Assembly: GCA_016722655.1 (NCBI GenBank)
Contig: JADKIR010000005.1
Span: 1,383,260 to 1,447,259, forward strand
Source: Cytophagaceae bacterium
GTDB lineage: Bacteria; Bacteroidota; Bacteroidia; Cytophagales; Spirosomataceae
Length of the DNA stretch: 64,000 bases
Direction of reading: 5' to 3'
Under the pieces are notes generated by a model that saw nothing but the letters and a program-made list of their open reading frames with translations, searched no databases and was not told the DNA's origin. A program made the position numbers and the translations under genes. Shown one piece after another: positions 1-7,969 of the stretch (the stretch's first letter is position 1; every line of letters begins with the position of its first letter).

Positions 1-268
1 ACTTCTGCTACAACCTGTTAATCTCCTGATTTTGGATGAGCCCACCAACCACCTGGATTTACGCACAAAAGACATATTAAAAGATGCTTTGAAAGCTTTT
101 GAGGGTACAATCATCCTGATTTCTCACGACAGAGATTTTCTTGACGGTCTGGCAGAAAAAGTATTTGAGTTTGGTCACAAGCGGGTAAAAGAGCACTTTG
201 AAGATATTAACGGATTTTTGAGAAACAAAAAAATGGAAAACCTGAAAGAAATCGAAAGAAAAAACTGA
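1..268 (+). CDS. ABC-F family ATPase, C-terminal fragment (5' end outside window)
   Basis: The reading frame is open from base 2, so the gene starts before the window and only about the last 88 codons are seen. The fragment has a Walker B plus signature continuation, LILDEPTNHLDL, followed by the switch histidine in SHDRDFLD. This is the second nucleotide-binding domain of an ABC-F protein, the soluble tandem ATPases that act on ribosomes. After the ATPase core there is only a short charged tail ending in lysines, with no long C-terminal coiled coil. A second, complete ABC-F gene lies at 34427-36295. The family call is firm; the subfamily cannot be set from this piece. Confidence 0.85.
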   Translation, partial: LLLQPVNLLILDEPTNHLDLRTKDILKDALKAFEGTIILISHDRDFLDGLAEKVFEFGHKRVKEHFEDINGFLRNKKMENLKEIERKN

Positions 269-368
269 GATAAATCAGAAATGTAACTTTAATCACTTCC
301 TGATTTTTTCTGCGTTTGCAACTTTGCAAAAGAAATCAATTACAAAGAATTTAAAATAAAGAAAAAAT

Positions 369-656
369 ATGACACTGGAAGATGTAATCAAAAACAACGA
401 AGGTACTATTGTTGACGTTAGAACCATCGGAGAATTTATGGGTGGCAATGTGGCCGGTTCAAAAAACATTCCGCTAAACGAAATCCCATCAAGAATGGAA
501 GAAATTAAAGCCTTAAAAATGCCTTTGGTATTGTGTTGTGCTTCGGGCAACCGTAGTGGCCAGGCAACAGCATTTTTGAAAGCTCAGGGTGTAGAATGCT
601 ACAACGGTGGCTCGTGGTTAGAGGTAAACTTTTATGCTGCTCAGGCTTTGGCTTAA
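369..656 (+). CDS. single-domain rhodanese-like protein
   Basis: A 95-residue cytoplasmic rhodanese domain with no signal peptide. It has the N-terminal IVDVRTIGEF motif of the fold and an active-site loop CCASGNRSG around residues 56-64. The second cysteine (about Cys57) sits where the persulfide-forming cysteine is expected, followed by the CxxGxR(S) pattern. Such single-domain proteins carry sulfane sulfur; the partner is not known from the sequence. It stands about 100 bp after the ABC-F gene and is followed by a hairpin terminator, so it may be monocistronic. A second rhodanese module occurs at 5126-5824, fused to thioredoxin and exported. Confidence 0.88.
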   Translation: MTLEDVIKNNEGTIVDVRTIGEFMGGNVAGSKNIPLNEIPSRMEEIKALKMPLVLCCASGNRSGQATAFLKAQGVECYNGGSWLEVNFYAAQALA

Positions 657-689
657 GAAAATAATAAACGCTTACGCTTAATTTTTTAA

Positions 690-720
690 AGGCAGATCAT
701 CATTTGAGGGTCTGTCTTTT
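690..720 (+). terminator. rho-independent terminator after the rhodanese gene
   Basis: A 9-bp stem with two G-U pairs (AGGCAGATC with GGTCTGTCT) closes a loop of about ten bases and is followed by a run of seven or more T. It lies 34 bases after the rhodanese stop codon. Confidence 0.65.
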
Positions 721-804
721 TTTATTTTTTAATCTAATTTTTATAAAAAAAATAAACCAAAAAGCTCTCAGTTGCGTTTTTAGTGCAGAAAAAGCCCATT
801 AAAA

Positions 805-1710
805 ATGATTACTGACACTAAAAATCCAATTGACCTTAGTGGTCATATTGATGTAGTAGAGAACATCACACGAGAGGAGTTTCAGTTAAAATACATGAAG
901 CCTCAAAGGCCTGTCATAATAAGGCATCTCTACGGAAAAAACGCAAAAGTTTACAACTGGACTTTCGATTATTTCGAAAAAGCGTTGGGCCACATTGATG
1001 TGGGAGTGTTCGACGACGAGTCAGAAAGCCGAAAAGACGACCGCAGTTACAAAAACGCTCCAAAAACAATGAAATTTGGGGACTACCTCAAATTGATTCA
1101 GGAAAAGCCTACCACGAAAAGGTTGTTTTTATTCAATGTTTTTAAACACAAAAAAGAACTTCACAACCATTTTAAGTTTCCTGACATTGCCGACAAAGTG
1201 CTCACCTTTCTTCCTTTAGCGTTTTTTGGTGGCCAGGGTGCCATTACCCGTATTCATCGGGATATGGACAATAGTTGCGTATTTCTGACCGAACTAGCCG
1301 GTTACAAAAGAGTGGTGCTATTTGACCCAAAATATTCCGCTTTACTTTACCAATATCCTTTTTCAACCCATACTTCTATCGATGTCAATAATCCAGACTT
1401 TGAAAAATATCCCGGTCTGAAATATGTTCAGGGGATTGATTGCACCATTGGGCCTGGAGATACTATTTTTATGCCTGCCGGGTGGTGGCATCATATCGAA
1501 TATTCTACCGCCGGTCTTGGGTTTGCCGTGAGGTCGCTGAGTCCTCATATTTCTGACCGATTACTTGGATTCTGGCAGGTAGCCATCATGACGCATATCG
1601 ACGAATTAATGAATAGAATCTTGGGAGACAGGTGGTTTAACTGGAAAAAAAGTAATGCCCGAAAAAAAGCCGAGGTGTTAATTCAAAGAGAAAAATACAA
1701 ATTTTTATAA
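805..1710 (+). CDS. cupin-8 / JmjC-like 2-oxoglutarate oxygenase family protein
   Basis: A 301-residue protein of the cupin_8 (JmjC-like, FIH-related) family. The iron-binding facial triad is visible: HRD at residues 151-153 and a distal histidine in GWWHHIEY at 229-230. A lysine in KRVVLFDP at about 168 fits the 2-oxoglutarate carboxylate ligand. The final part is helical and basic. Family members hydroxylate proteins, RNA or small molecules; the substrate cannot be read from the sequence. There is no signal peptide, so it is likely cytoplasmic. The gene stands alone between two terminators. Family confidence is high; a dioxygenase reaction is inferred from intact metal ligands. Confidence 0.85.
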   Translation: MITDTKNPIDLSGHIDVVENITREEFQLKYMKPQRPVIIRHLYGKNAKVYNWTFDYFEKALGHIDVGVFDDESESRKDDRSYKNAPKTMKFGDYLKLIQEKPTTKRLFLFNVFKHKKELHNHFKFPDIADKVLTFLPLAFFGGQGAITRIHRDMDNSCVFLTELAGYKRVVLFDPKYSALLYQYPFSTHTSIDVNNPDFEKYPGLKYVQGIDCTIGPGDTIFMPAGWWHHIEYSTAGLGFAVRSLSPHISDRLLGFWQVAIMTHIDELMNRILGDRWFNWKKSNARKKAEVLIQREKYKFL

Positions 1711-1715
1711 AAACC

Positions 1716-1743
1716 AAAAAGGGGGAAATAACTCCCCTTTTTT
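1716..1743. terminator. bidirectional terminator between the cupin gene and metX
   Basis: A-run, GGGG, 9-base loop, CCCC, T-run. The A/T tracts on both sides allow it to work for both converging genes. It touches the metX stop codon at 1742-1744. Confidence 0.75.
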
Positions 1744-2755
1744 ATTTATCCCAATCTTTGATAGCCTGAGTCATGGCTTCAAATTCGATCAAAAAGCCAT
1801 CATGACCGTAGGTGGAGTCAATTTCGCGATAACTTGAGCCGGGTATCAGTTCAGCAATCTTTCTCTGCTCTACGGGTGGAAATAAAATATCAGAAGTAAT
1901 TCCTATAACCAGCGTTTTTGCTTTTACTTCGGCCATGGCTGTAGCCAGACCTCCTCTGTTTCTCCCAACATCATGTGAGTCAAACATTTTGGAAAGTATC
2001 CAGTAAGAATAGGCATTAAACCTCCTCAAAAGTTTTTCGCCCTGATAATTCTGATAGGTATTAGCTCTGAAAAAGTCAATCTGTCCACCATCACGGGATT
2101 GGGTCCTATTGTAAGTATCGTAGTTGCGGTATGACAACAATGCTATAGCCCGGGCCACTTTCATCCCTTCCATTCCTGAGTCAGGCGTATTGTTTTGCCA
2201 GGTTGGGTCGTTCGCTATTGCCATACGTTGACTTTCATTGAATGCGATTCCCCAAGGCGAGTGCATGGCGTTGGTCGAAAACAAAACCTGTTTTTTAATA
2301 ACTTCGGGCTCCATAATTGCCCATTCCAAAGCTTGTTGCCCGCCTAAAGAACCTCCTAAAAGATAGGCCACATTTTCGATTTGCAGATGTTTCCTCAAAA
2401 GAATATGGGCAGAAACCACATCTCTGATGGTAAGAAAGGGGAAATCATGGTAATAGTTTTTCCCTGTCAATGGGTTCACACTCAGTGCATTGGTACTTCC
2501 ATAATGTGAACCCAGCACATTGGCACAAATCACAAAGTATTCTTTGGGATTAAAAAGTCTCTTTTCGCCTATGAGCCCACTCCACCAATCTGATGGATTG
2601 GCATTACCTGTAAATGCATGACAAACCCAGACCACATTAGATTTATCAGCATTGAGTTGTCCATAAGTGGTATAAGCTATTTCGACTTCGGGCAACCACT
2701 CCCCATTTTCGAGATGAAACGGTTCCTCAAATTTTACCAGATGGTTATTTACCAT
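1742..2755 (-). CDS. metX: homoserine O-acetyltransferase
   Basis: A 337-residue alpha/beta-hydrolase of the MetX family, which acylates homoserine (usually from acetyl-CoA) in the first committed step of methionine synthesis. The nucleophile elbow GGSLGGQQALEW places the catalytic serine at about 136. Asp at about 289 (ITSDILFPP) and His at about 318 (YGHDGFLIE) complete the triad. The early motif VWVCHAFTGNA is the MetX oxyanion region. Length is normal and no C-terminal CBS domains are fused. The start is the first ATG after the riboswitch. The SAM-I riboswitch in the leader independently supports a methionine role. Whether the acyl donor is acetyl- or succinyl-CoA cannot be decided by eye. 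Confidence 0.95.
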   Translation of the reverse strand: MVNNHLVKFEEPFHLENGEWLPEVEIAYTTYGQLNADKSNVVWVCHAFTGNANPSDWWSGLIGEKRLFNPKEYFVICANVLGSHYGSTNALSVNPLTGKNYYHDFPFLTIRDVVSAHILLRKHLQIENVAYLLGGSLGGQQALEWAIMEPEVIKKQVLFSTNAMHSPWGIAFNESQRMAIANDPTWQNNTPDSGMEGMKVARAIALLSYRNYDTYNRTQSRDGGQIDFFRANTYQNYQGEKLLRRFNAYSYWILSKMFDSHDVGRNRGGLATAMAEVKAKTLVIGITSDILFPPVEQRKIAELIPGSSYREIDSTYGHDGFLIEFEAMTQAIKDWDK

Positions 2756-2815
2756 AAAAATTAAAAATCAAACCCGAAAAAAAATAACGGGGCAAATCAT
2801 TAAAAATCAGCACAT

Positions 2816-2873
2816 CACCGATTTTCGGTGAAGTAAAAAACCAATAGATTGTTTGAAATTTCCTGATTGGTTT
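2816..2873 (-). promoter_or_regulatory. expression platform of the SAM-I riboswitch
   Basis: Two hairpins lie between the aptamer and metX on the minus strand. The first pairs AAACCAAT (2873-2866) with ATTGGTTT (2845-2838) and is followed by further T residues. It re-uses the 3' strand of riboswitch helix P1, so the two cannot form together. The second is CACCGA/TCGGTG (2830-2816) with a 3-nt loop. Its T tract starts only about eight bases later. Which hairpin stops expression is not clear from sequence alone. Confidence 0.55.
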
Positions 2874-2992
2874 ATAAGTCCTGATGGCCATTTTAGCCCT
2901 TCAGGTAGGTATTGGCACCTTTTCGGAAGTTTCCGGCAGGTTGCCCGGGTTTCGCAGAGCCTATTCTCTTCGCCCGTCTTTATAAATCAATC
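2865..2992 (-). ncRNA. SAM-I (S-box) riboswitch in the metX leader
   Basis: Read on the minus strand, the leader contains the S-box core in order: GGCTCTGCGAAACCC, GGGCAACC, then AAGGTGCCAATACCT, with a closing P1 helix. P1 is formed by 2980-2992 and 2865-2877, 13 positions with one mismatch. The internal hairpin arms (GCCGGAAACTTCCG-like and CCTGAAGG...CCATCAGG) are present. It lies about 110 nt before the metX start, the expected place for feedback control by S-adenosylmethionine. The expression platform is described separately. Confidence 0.92.
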
Positions 2993-3022
2993 CTTCTGCA
3001 TTTGAAGAATGAATTGATGTTG

Positions 3023-3030
3023 CAAATTTA
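3023..3030 (-). promoter_or_regulatory. metX promoter, -7 element
   Basis: TAAATTTG on the minus strand matches the Bacteroidota -7 consensus TAnnTTTG and lies about 30 nt before the riboswitch P1 helix. No clean TTTG -33 box is seen at the usual spacing. Confidence 0.5.
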
Positions 3031-3086
3031 CCAAAAAAAATGTGCGGGTCTAATTTTTCGATTGTTTTTCTTTTGAAAAAAAATGA

Positions 3087-4295
3087 TTACCTGATAACAG
3101 TAGCTCCAACTATCATTTGCCGGGCTATATCACAATTGGGGACAGTTGAGAGTTCCTTTTGAGAAAAATATGGGATTAAAAAGTATTGATTTTTGGTAAC
3201 CATAAATACTTCTTTTTTAATTCTATCTTCAATAGATTCGAGTAATAATTTTTCTCTCAAACGTTTATAATTAGATTTATACTCTTCCGAGATAGTATTT
3301 TCTTTATAAAAGTTGATATTGGAGAGATCATCAAAGCCATCATCACAATTTTCCGTATTTTCAATTTTTATTTCATAAAACCTTACTGAAATCTTAGAGA
3401 TAGCCTTTAAGTCACCCATATCTCTCAAAGCAACAAACTGCCCTATTTTTCCTTGATTAAAAGAAGCTAATATTTCATCAGAAAATAACTTTTCAATTTC
3501 CTCAACGACGGGCTTAGTTTCTGACAGCAAATAGGAATTACCAGAATCGAACCTTTGCAGCAATTTAAAACTTGCGATGTTACTTATATTACTAACTAAG
3601 TCTAATTCATCTTCCGCCAAATAATTATTTTGTTCAAAAATCAATTTTAAAATGCTTTTTATTTCATCTAAATTATCTAAAAGTAATTTCTTCAAAATAA
3701 TCCTTTCTTCTTCCACCTCTTTTCGTGAAAAAATCCTAATCGTATCTTTTTTGCCTGAAAATTCATATGCGTACGAATCTCTGATTCTGATAGCTTTGTC
3801 TGACTCACTTTCATTGATTGAGTTTAAAAACTTAAAATCGTCATAGCTTAATTTGTAAAAATTATTAATTAAATTTTGAAGATTTCTACCCAAATATCCC
3901 TCATATTCACTTTCCTCTTTTTCTTCAAAGAACTGATCATAAAATGGAGAAAACTCTTTCCACTCATTGCCAAAACCCGATATTTCAAAAATATTCCTTT
4001 CTTCCAGGGCCTCTTTTTTTACTCCTCGCCTAGCCAATTTAAAAAGCAGGACTTTAGCACCATCAAAGTCTTTAAGGAAAAACTTGCAAACAGTGGCATT
4101 GTATAAATCCCTTAAAAAAGGGTTTTTATGAAAGCTAAATGCTTTTGAATAGTGAGAAAATGCCTTTTCATAATTTTCTTCGACCAAACTTAGTTCTGCT
4201 TTGTTGATCTCCTGAAAATACAATGATCTGTCTTTTAACTGACCAAATGAAATCAAAGGAATAAAGAAAAGTAAAAAGGTAAATTGTCTGAACAT
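3087..4295 (-). CDS. secreted protein of unknown function with N-terminal TPR-like helices
   Basis: A 402-residue protein that I do not recognise. It starts with a clear signal peptide (hydrophobic stretch at residues 4-18, cleavage near SFGQ). Residues 25-90 read as two helical repeats of TPR type (EKAFSHYSKAFSFHKNPFLR). The rest is rich in Lys, Glu, Phe and Asn with no catalytic motif, probably helical, with three Cys near residues 71, 318 and 390. It is even more AT-rich than its neighbours, typical of lineage-specific genes. Its promoter is not evident and it stands alone. Export to the periplasm or outer membrane is inferred from the signal peptide only. Confidence 0.75.
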   Translation of the reverse strand: MFRQFTFLLFFIPLISFGQLKDRSLYFQEINKAELSLVEENYEKAFSHYSKAFSFHKNPFLRDLYNATVCKFFLKDFDGAKVLLFKLARRGVKKEALEERNIFEISGFGNEWKEFSPFYDQFFEEKEESEYEGYLGRNLQNLINNFYKLSYDDFKFLNSINESESDKAIRIRDSYAYEFSGKKDTIRIFSRKEVEEERIILKKLLLDNLDEIKSILKLIFEQNNYLAEDELDLVSNISNIASFKLLQRFDSGNSYLLSETKPVVEEIEKLFSDEILASFNQGKIGQFVALRDMGDLKAISKISVRFYEIKIENTENCDDGFDDLSNINFYKENTISEEYKSNYKRLREKLLLESIEDRIKKEVFMVTKNQYFLIPYFSQKELSTVPNCDIARQMIVGATVIR

Positions 4296-4565
4296 ATTTA
4301 TCGATTTAAAGCAATAGTTACTAATATCAAGCTCAAAAATTGATTTATTTTAAGTCTATTTTAAGATGTACATATATTAAAAAAAACAGGATTATTCATT
4401 AAGAAAACCAATACATTTCACTGATAATCAACTTAATAATTAAGTATTGTTTTGAAATTTTTACTAATATATTTCTAAAAAATTAACGATTTAAAATTTT
4501 AATATTTCATTAACAAATACAAAATGTAATTTTTTAATTAAATTCATGCATTAATCCGGAAAACT

Positions 4566-5036
4566 ATGATTAAGAATAGGGAACAAGTCGAACTTTTTTT
4601 TGAGGCATTTCAAAGAAAAGATTACAAAACAATGCAGCATTGCTATGCCCATTATGCTCATTTTTATGATCCTGCTTTTGAGCATCTTAACGGTTTTGAG
4701 GTTGGCAAAATGTGGGAAATGTTACTAAAAAATTCTGGTGATTTGGAAGTTGAATTCAAAATTATTGGTGAAAAGGAACACAGGGTATTTGCTACATGGG
4801 AGGCTCGTTATACATTTAGACTTACCGGAAATAAAGTTCTGAATAAAATCAGTTCCGAATTTTTCCTGGAAAATGGAAAAATAATCAATCATACCGATAG
4901 TTTTAATTTCTATAAATGGGCTATGCAGGCATTCGGAATGAAAGGAAGATTATTGGGTTGGACCGATTTCTTTAAACAAAAAGTAAGAAAAACTGCACAG
5001 GGAAATCTCCAAAAGTATATTTCCGGCATTAATTAA
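4566..5036 (+). CDS. SnoaL-like / NTF2-fold protein
   Basis: A 156-residue protein with the pattern of the SnoaL-like polyketide-cyclase/NTF2 fold: an N-terminal helix (EQVELFFEAFQRKDYKTMQHCY), the DPAF segment, a GFEVGKMWEMLL helix, and beta strands ending in the HTDSFNFYKWAMQAFG motif common in bacterial nuclear-transport-factor-2-family proteins. No signal peptide. Enzymatic activity in this family varies (isomerase, hydrolase, cyclase or none), and no substrate can be assigned. It is separated by about 270 bp of AT-rich sequence from the gene upstream and about 90 bp from the next gene. Confidence 0.8.
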   Translation: MIKNREQVELFFEAFQRKDYKTMQHCYAHYAHFYDPAFEHLNGFEVGKMWEMLLKNSGDLEVEFKIIGEKEHRVFATWEARYTFRLTGNKVLNKISSEFFLENGKIINHTDSFNFYKWAMQAFGMKGRLLGWTDFFKQKVRKTAQGNLQKYISGIN

Positions 5037-5125
5037 TTTTGAATTAAAAATTCAAAAATGTGACAAAAGTGACATTTACTTTAAGGTAAAGAATAGACTT
5101 TTGTAAAAAAAATCATTTAATAAAT

Positions 5126-5824
5126 ATGAATAGAATCAAGTTTTTATTGATTGGAATGGGAATCTTCCTGTTTAGTTGCTCAGGAAACAGCCAAAAAAAC
5201 ATGGATGCCAAACAATTTTCTGATAAATTGGCAGCAACAACTTCCCCACAATTGATCGACGTCAGAACCCCCGGTGAATTTGCCTCTGGTCATATCAAAG
5301 GTGCAGTGAATCTTCCTATCAACCGTAGTGATTTCCGAAGCGGAGTTGCGGGTCTGGATAAATCAAAACCTGTGTTTTTGTATTGTCTGAGTGGTTCAAG
5401 AAGTTCTTCGGCGATGGGTTATCTAATGCAAATTGGGTTTAAGGAGGTTTATAATTTACAAAGAGGTACTTTGAGCTGGCAGTCTGCCGGATTGGCTCTC
5501 GAAAGCAGTTCTTCTCCGTCATCAAATCCTACAATGACTTTGGCCCAATTGAAAGGACTTTCAGCAAATAACAAAACCATTTTGGTTGATTTTTATGCCG
5601 AATGGTGTGGACCTTGCAAAAAAATGGAGCCTTTTCTTGCTGAAATAGCCAAAGAAAAAGCAGGACAGGTTCAAGTCGTAAGAGTCGATGTGGATGCCAA
5701 CCCGGCATTGGCACAGGAACTTAAAATTGAGGCTATACCTTACTTGCAAGTATATAAAAATCAAAATGTTACCTGGTCAAATATTGGTTTGGTTTCCAAA
5801 GATGATGTGGTAAAAAATCTGTAA
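5126..5824 (+). CDS. rhodanese-thioredoxin fusion lipoprotein
   Basis: A 232-residue exported fusion. Residues 1-18 form a lipoprotein signal with lipobox LFSC (Cys18). Residues about 27-125 are a rhodanese domain with active loop YCLSGSRSS (Cys87). After a serine-rich linker (about 128-135), residues 137-232 form a thioredoxin domain with an intact WCGPC active site (Cys161, Cys164) and the cis-proline segment AIPYL. Both catalytic centres look functional. The architecture suggests handling of protein-bound or persulfide sulfur in the periplasm, with thioredoxin reducing the rhodanese persulfide; this coupling is inferred. It converges on a lipoprotein gene with only 4 bp between the stop codons. 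Confidence 0.88.
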   Translation: MNRIKFLLIGMGIFLFSCSGNSQKNMDAKQFSDKLAATTSPQLIDVRTPGEFASGHIKGAVNLPINRSDFRSGVAGLDKSKPVFLYCLSGSRSSSAMGYLMQIGFKEVYNLQRGTLSWQSAGLALESSSSPSSNPTMTLAQLKGLSANNKTILVDFYAEWCGPCKKMEPFLAEIAKEKAGQVQVVRVDVDANPALAQELKIEAIPYLQVYKNQNVTWSNIGLVSKDDVVKNL

Positions 5825-5828
5825 AAGA

Positions 5829-6296
5829 TTACTTTAACATATATAAGCTGAGCGTATTTTTTTCACTCTTGAGATCAAGCTTTATTAACCTGGGGTTGAT
5901 AAGTTTATCGGGGCTGACGAAAATACGCTCTGTTTTTACCAATTGATCAAAAAAATCCTGTTGCTTTTTGCTGGTCACCTCTCCACTTGACAAATAGGCC
6001 AGTTCCACACTGTAATTGAAGCCTTTTGTATAGCCTGAACTCATTTTTTTTATTTCAAATTTTCCAGAATAAGCATTTTCATCCACAATTCCTTTAAAAT
6101 CACCTGTATGAAAATCAAATTCAATACTGTTTTTGGCTTTTTTTAGTGATTTCTCAAATTTTACTGAATCTTCCGGACTCACAGTAACCAGAGAATATTT
6201 TTCAACAGGCATGCTGATCAATGGTTTAGTGTTTTTTTTACAACTAAAAATAACTGTTACCAAGATAATACTTACGAATACAAAATTGATTTTCAT
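5829..6296 (-). CDS. small lipoprotein of unknown function
   Basis: About 155 residues when started at the internal ATG that gives a proper lipoprotein signal (MKINFVFVSIILVTVIFSC, lipobox FSC). An upstream in-frame ATG at 6332 would add 12 residues before the signal and is less likely. The mature part is mostly beta-strand-like with a YSLVTVSPEDS segment and a SGKFEIKKMSSG segment; no known domain is recognised. Its 3' end abuts the convergent rhodanese-thioredoxin gene. It lies downstream of pabC on the same strand with about 50 bp between, so it may be co-transcribed. Confidence 0.7.
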   Translation of the reverse strand: MKINFVFVSIILVTVIFSCKKNTKPLISMPVEKYSLVTVSPEDSVKFEKSLKKAKNSIEFDFHTGDFKGIVDENAYSGKFEIKKMSSGYTKGFNYSVELAYLSSGEVTSKKQQDFFDQLVKTERIFVSPDKLINPRLIKLDLKSEKNTLSLYMLK

Positions 6297-6348
6297 AATC
6301 TTAGGCGTGAATAGTGAAAAAATATCGGGCAATATTACGAATGAAATA

Positions 6349-6972
6349 TTATTTTTCCTGTGTCAGATTTAAAAACATATTTTCGTTTTCTATTTGAAAA
6401 TTATAGGTCATTTCAAAATCTCTCATGGCATTGATAAATGCAATTTTCGAAAAATCGTGCAAATCATTAACCCTAATTTCCTTTTTTTTGATTTTACCTG
6501 ATTCCAAAAGACTTCTTCTTTTTACACCTTCCAAAAGGCAGCTTTCAGGCGTAAACCAGTTTTTACCGTCAAAAAGGGCAATATTGGAATAAGAAGCATC
6601 GGTCAAAAGGCCATTTTTTATAAAAATCACATCATCAAAATCGGGGTTTTCAATTAAAAAACTATTCAATGATGTTCTTTCTACACTTTTATACCGGTAA
6701 TCGATATTATTGTCTTCTATAATTTTAACTTTCCTGTGAGGTTTCAATTCATATTCCTGAAACTCGATAGACTCAATGAATCTTCCATAAGTTACCTTCA
6801 CCTTGTAAATACCTGATTTGCAATCACATGGAATTGTTATTATTTTACTCAAATCAATTTTTGCAAATTCCTCAAAATGGACTTCCATAGTAGCATTCAA
6901 TCTTTCTGAGTGAAAGTTTATGAGAGGCATCTGGCCATCTTTTAACATGATACTTTCAAAAAACCGGAACAT
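6349..6972 (-). CDS. pabC: aminodeoxychorismate lyase-like, PLP fold-type IV aminotransferase
   Basis: About 207 residues from the start at 6972 (MFRFFESIMLKDGQMPL), the usual N-terminus for the family. An ATG at 7014 would add 14 basic residues deep inside pabB. The segment with FIKNGLLTDASYSNIALFDG and LLEGVKRRSLL is the hallmark of class IV aminotransferases and 4-amino-4-deoxychorismate lyases. KVTYGRF carries the candidate PLP lysine region. The product would be p-aminobenzoate and pyruvate, feeding folate synthesis. It overlaps the end of pabB by 17 nt, suggesting translational coupling; the partner gene strengthens the PabC call over a branched-chain aminotransferase. Confidence 0.85.
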   Translation of the reverse strand: MFRFFESIMLKDGQMPLINFHSERLNATMEVHFEEFAKIDLSKIITIPCDCKSGIYKVKVTYGRFIESIEFQEYELKPHRKVKIIEDNNIDYRYKSVERTSLNSFLIENPDFDDVIFIKNGLLTDASYSNIALFDGKNWFTPESCLLEGVKRRSLLESGKIKKKEIRVNDLHDFSKIAFINAMRDFEMTYNFQIENENMFLNLTQEK

Positions 6973-7969
6973 AAATTTTTTGTTTTGCTTCCTCAAATTC
7001 TTTCTCAGCCTCACTTCGGGCGGTAATCCCTCCCCCGCTTTTATAAATCAGGGTGTTATCTTTTTTTTCAATAAATCTTATGGCAACTGCTGATGTGAGC
7101 CTTTCTCCATCAAATATACCAAATACACCAGTATAATACCCCCTGCTGCCATTCTGATGCAAAGAACTTTCAGCGGTTTTAATAATTTGACAAGTTTTGT
7201 CTTTGGGTGCCCCGGTGATAGAGCCAGCCGGCAGCAATTTCATAAACCAATCCCCTATACTTTCCTTCCAATCCTCGGGCAAAAAACCACAAACCTCACT
7301 ACTGACCTGAAAAAGTTTCTGTCCGTTTTCTTTTTTTATTTCATCAATAAATCTGAAACGCTCAACCCAAACTTTGGAAGCGATCTGACTGAGGTCATTT
7401 CTAATTAAATCAACAATGGTTGTATGTTCAAAAAATTCTTTCTGGTCGTTCAAAATAATGTTTCGGGCATTTTCTATATCCGCATTTATGGTACCTTTCA
7501 TCGGGAAAGAAGAAATCTTGCCATTTTTGTCAACCTCTACAAATGATTCAGGCGAAAAACACAAAAATTGATTTTTTAACCATAAAATATATTTTGAGTT
7601 GATATTATATACCAAATCATCCAGCTCATCGGAGATTTTTACCGGATTTGAAAGGGTAAGATTAACCAGAAAACTATTTCCAAAATGTATCTGATCCTGA
7701 ACATAGTTAAATGCTGATTGGTACTTTTCAAATTCTGAGAATTGTGGAAAAATCCCGAAGTTATTTTCTGATTTTTTTGGTGAAAAATTACTCAGAACAC
7801 CATTTTCTGTTTCTAATTTATATTTCAAAAAATCTGAATCTATCTCTGAAATGGGTAAAATAATATTCTCATTCTGATCAAAACTAATCAAAAAGAAAAA
7901 AGGGCATTTTTCACGCCCTAATTTATTCATTTTTTCAACCGTATTTTTTTTATTCAAAATCTCAGGCAT
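6956..7969 (-). CDS. pabB: aminodeoxychorismate synthase component I
   Basis: A 337-residue chorismate-binding enzyme. It has the PMKGT motif (Lys158) that marks the aminodeoxychorismate/anthranilate synthase group with nucleophilic lysine, the GSITGAPKDKT signature, RGYYTGVFG, and the C-terminal GGGITARSEAEKEFEEAKQK. It is shorter than the roughly 450-residue E. coli PabB because the N-terminal half is reduced. It forms 4-amino-4-deoxychorismate from chorismate with ammonia from a PabA partner not seen here. The gene overlaps gcvP upstream by 8 nt and pabC downstream, so the three form one translational unit. Confidence 0.9.
   Translation of the reverse strand: MPEILNKKNTVEKMNKLGREKCPFFFLISFDQNENIILPISEIDSDFLKYKLETENGVLSNFSPKKSENNFGIFPQFSEFEKYQSAFNYVQDQIHFGNSFLVNLTLSNPVKISDELDDLVYNINSKYILWLKNQFLCFSPESFVEVDKNGKISSFPMKGTINADIENARNIILNDQKEFFEHTTIVDLIRNDLSQIASKVWVERFRFIDEIKKENGQKLFQVSSEVCGFLPEDWKESIGDWFMKLLPAGSITGAPKDKTCQIIKTAESSLHQNGSRGYYTGVFGIFDGERLTSAVAIRFIEKKDNTLIYKSGGGITARSEAEKEFEEAKQKIYVPVF

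Noticed and set aside
293..550. 85-codon minus-strand frame
   Set aside because: It is antisense to the rhodanese gene, which has clear family motifs.
7895..7920. GGGC...GCCC hairpin near the start of pabB as an attenuator
   Set aside because: It lies within the coding region of pabB and is not followed by a T-run in the direction of transcription.
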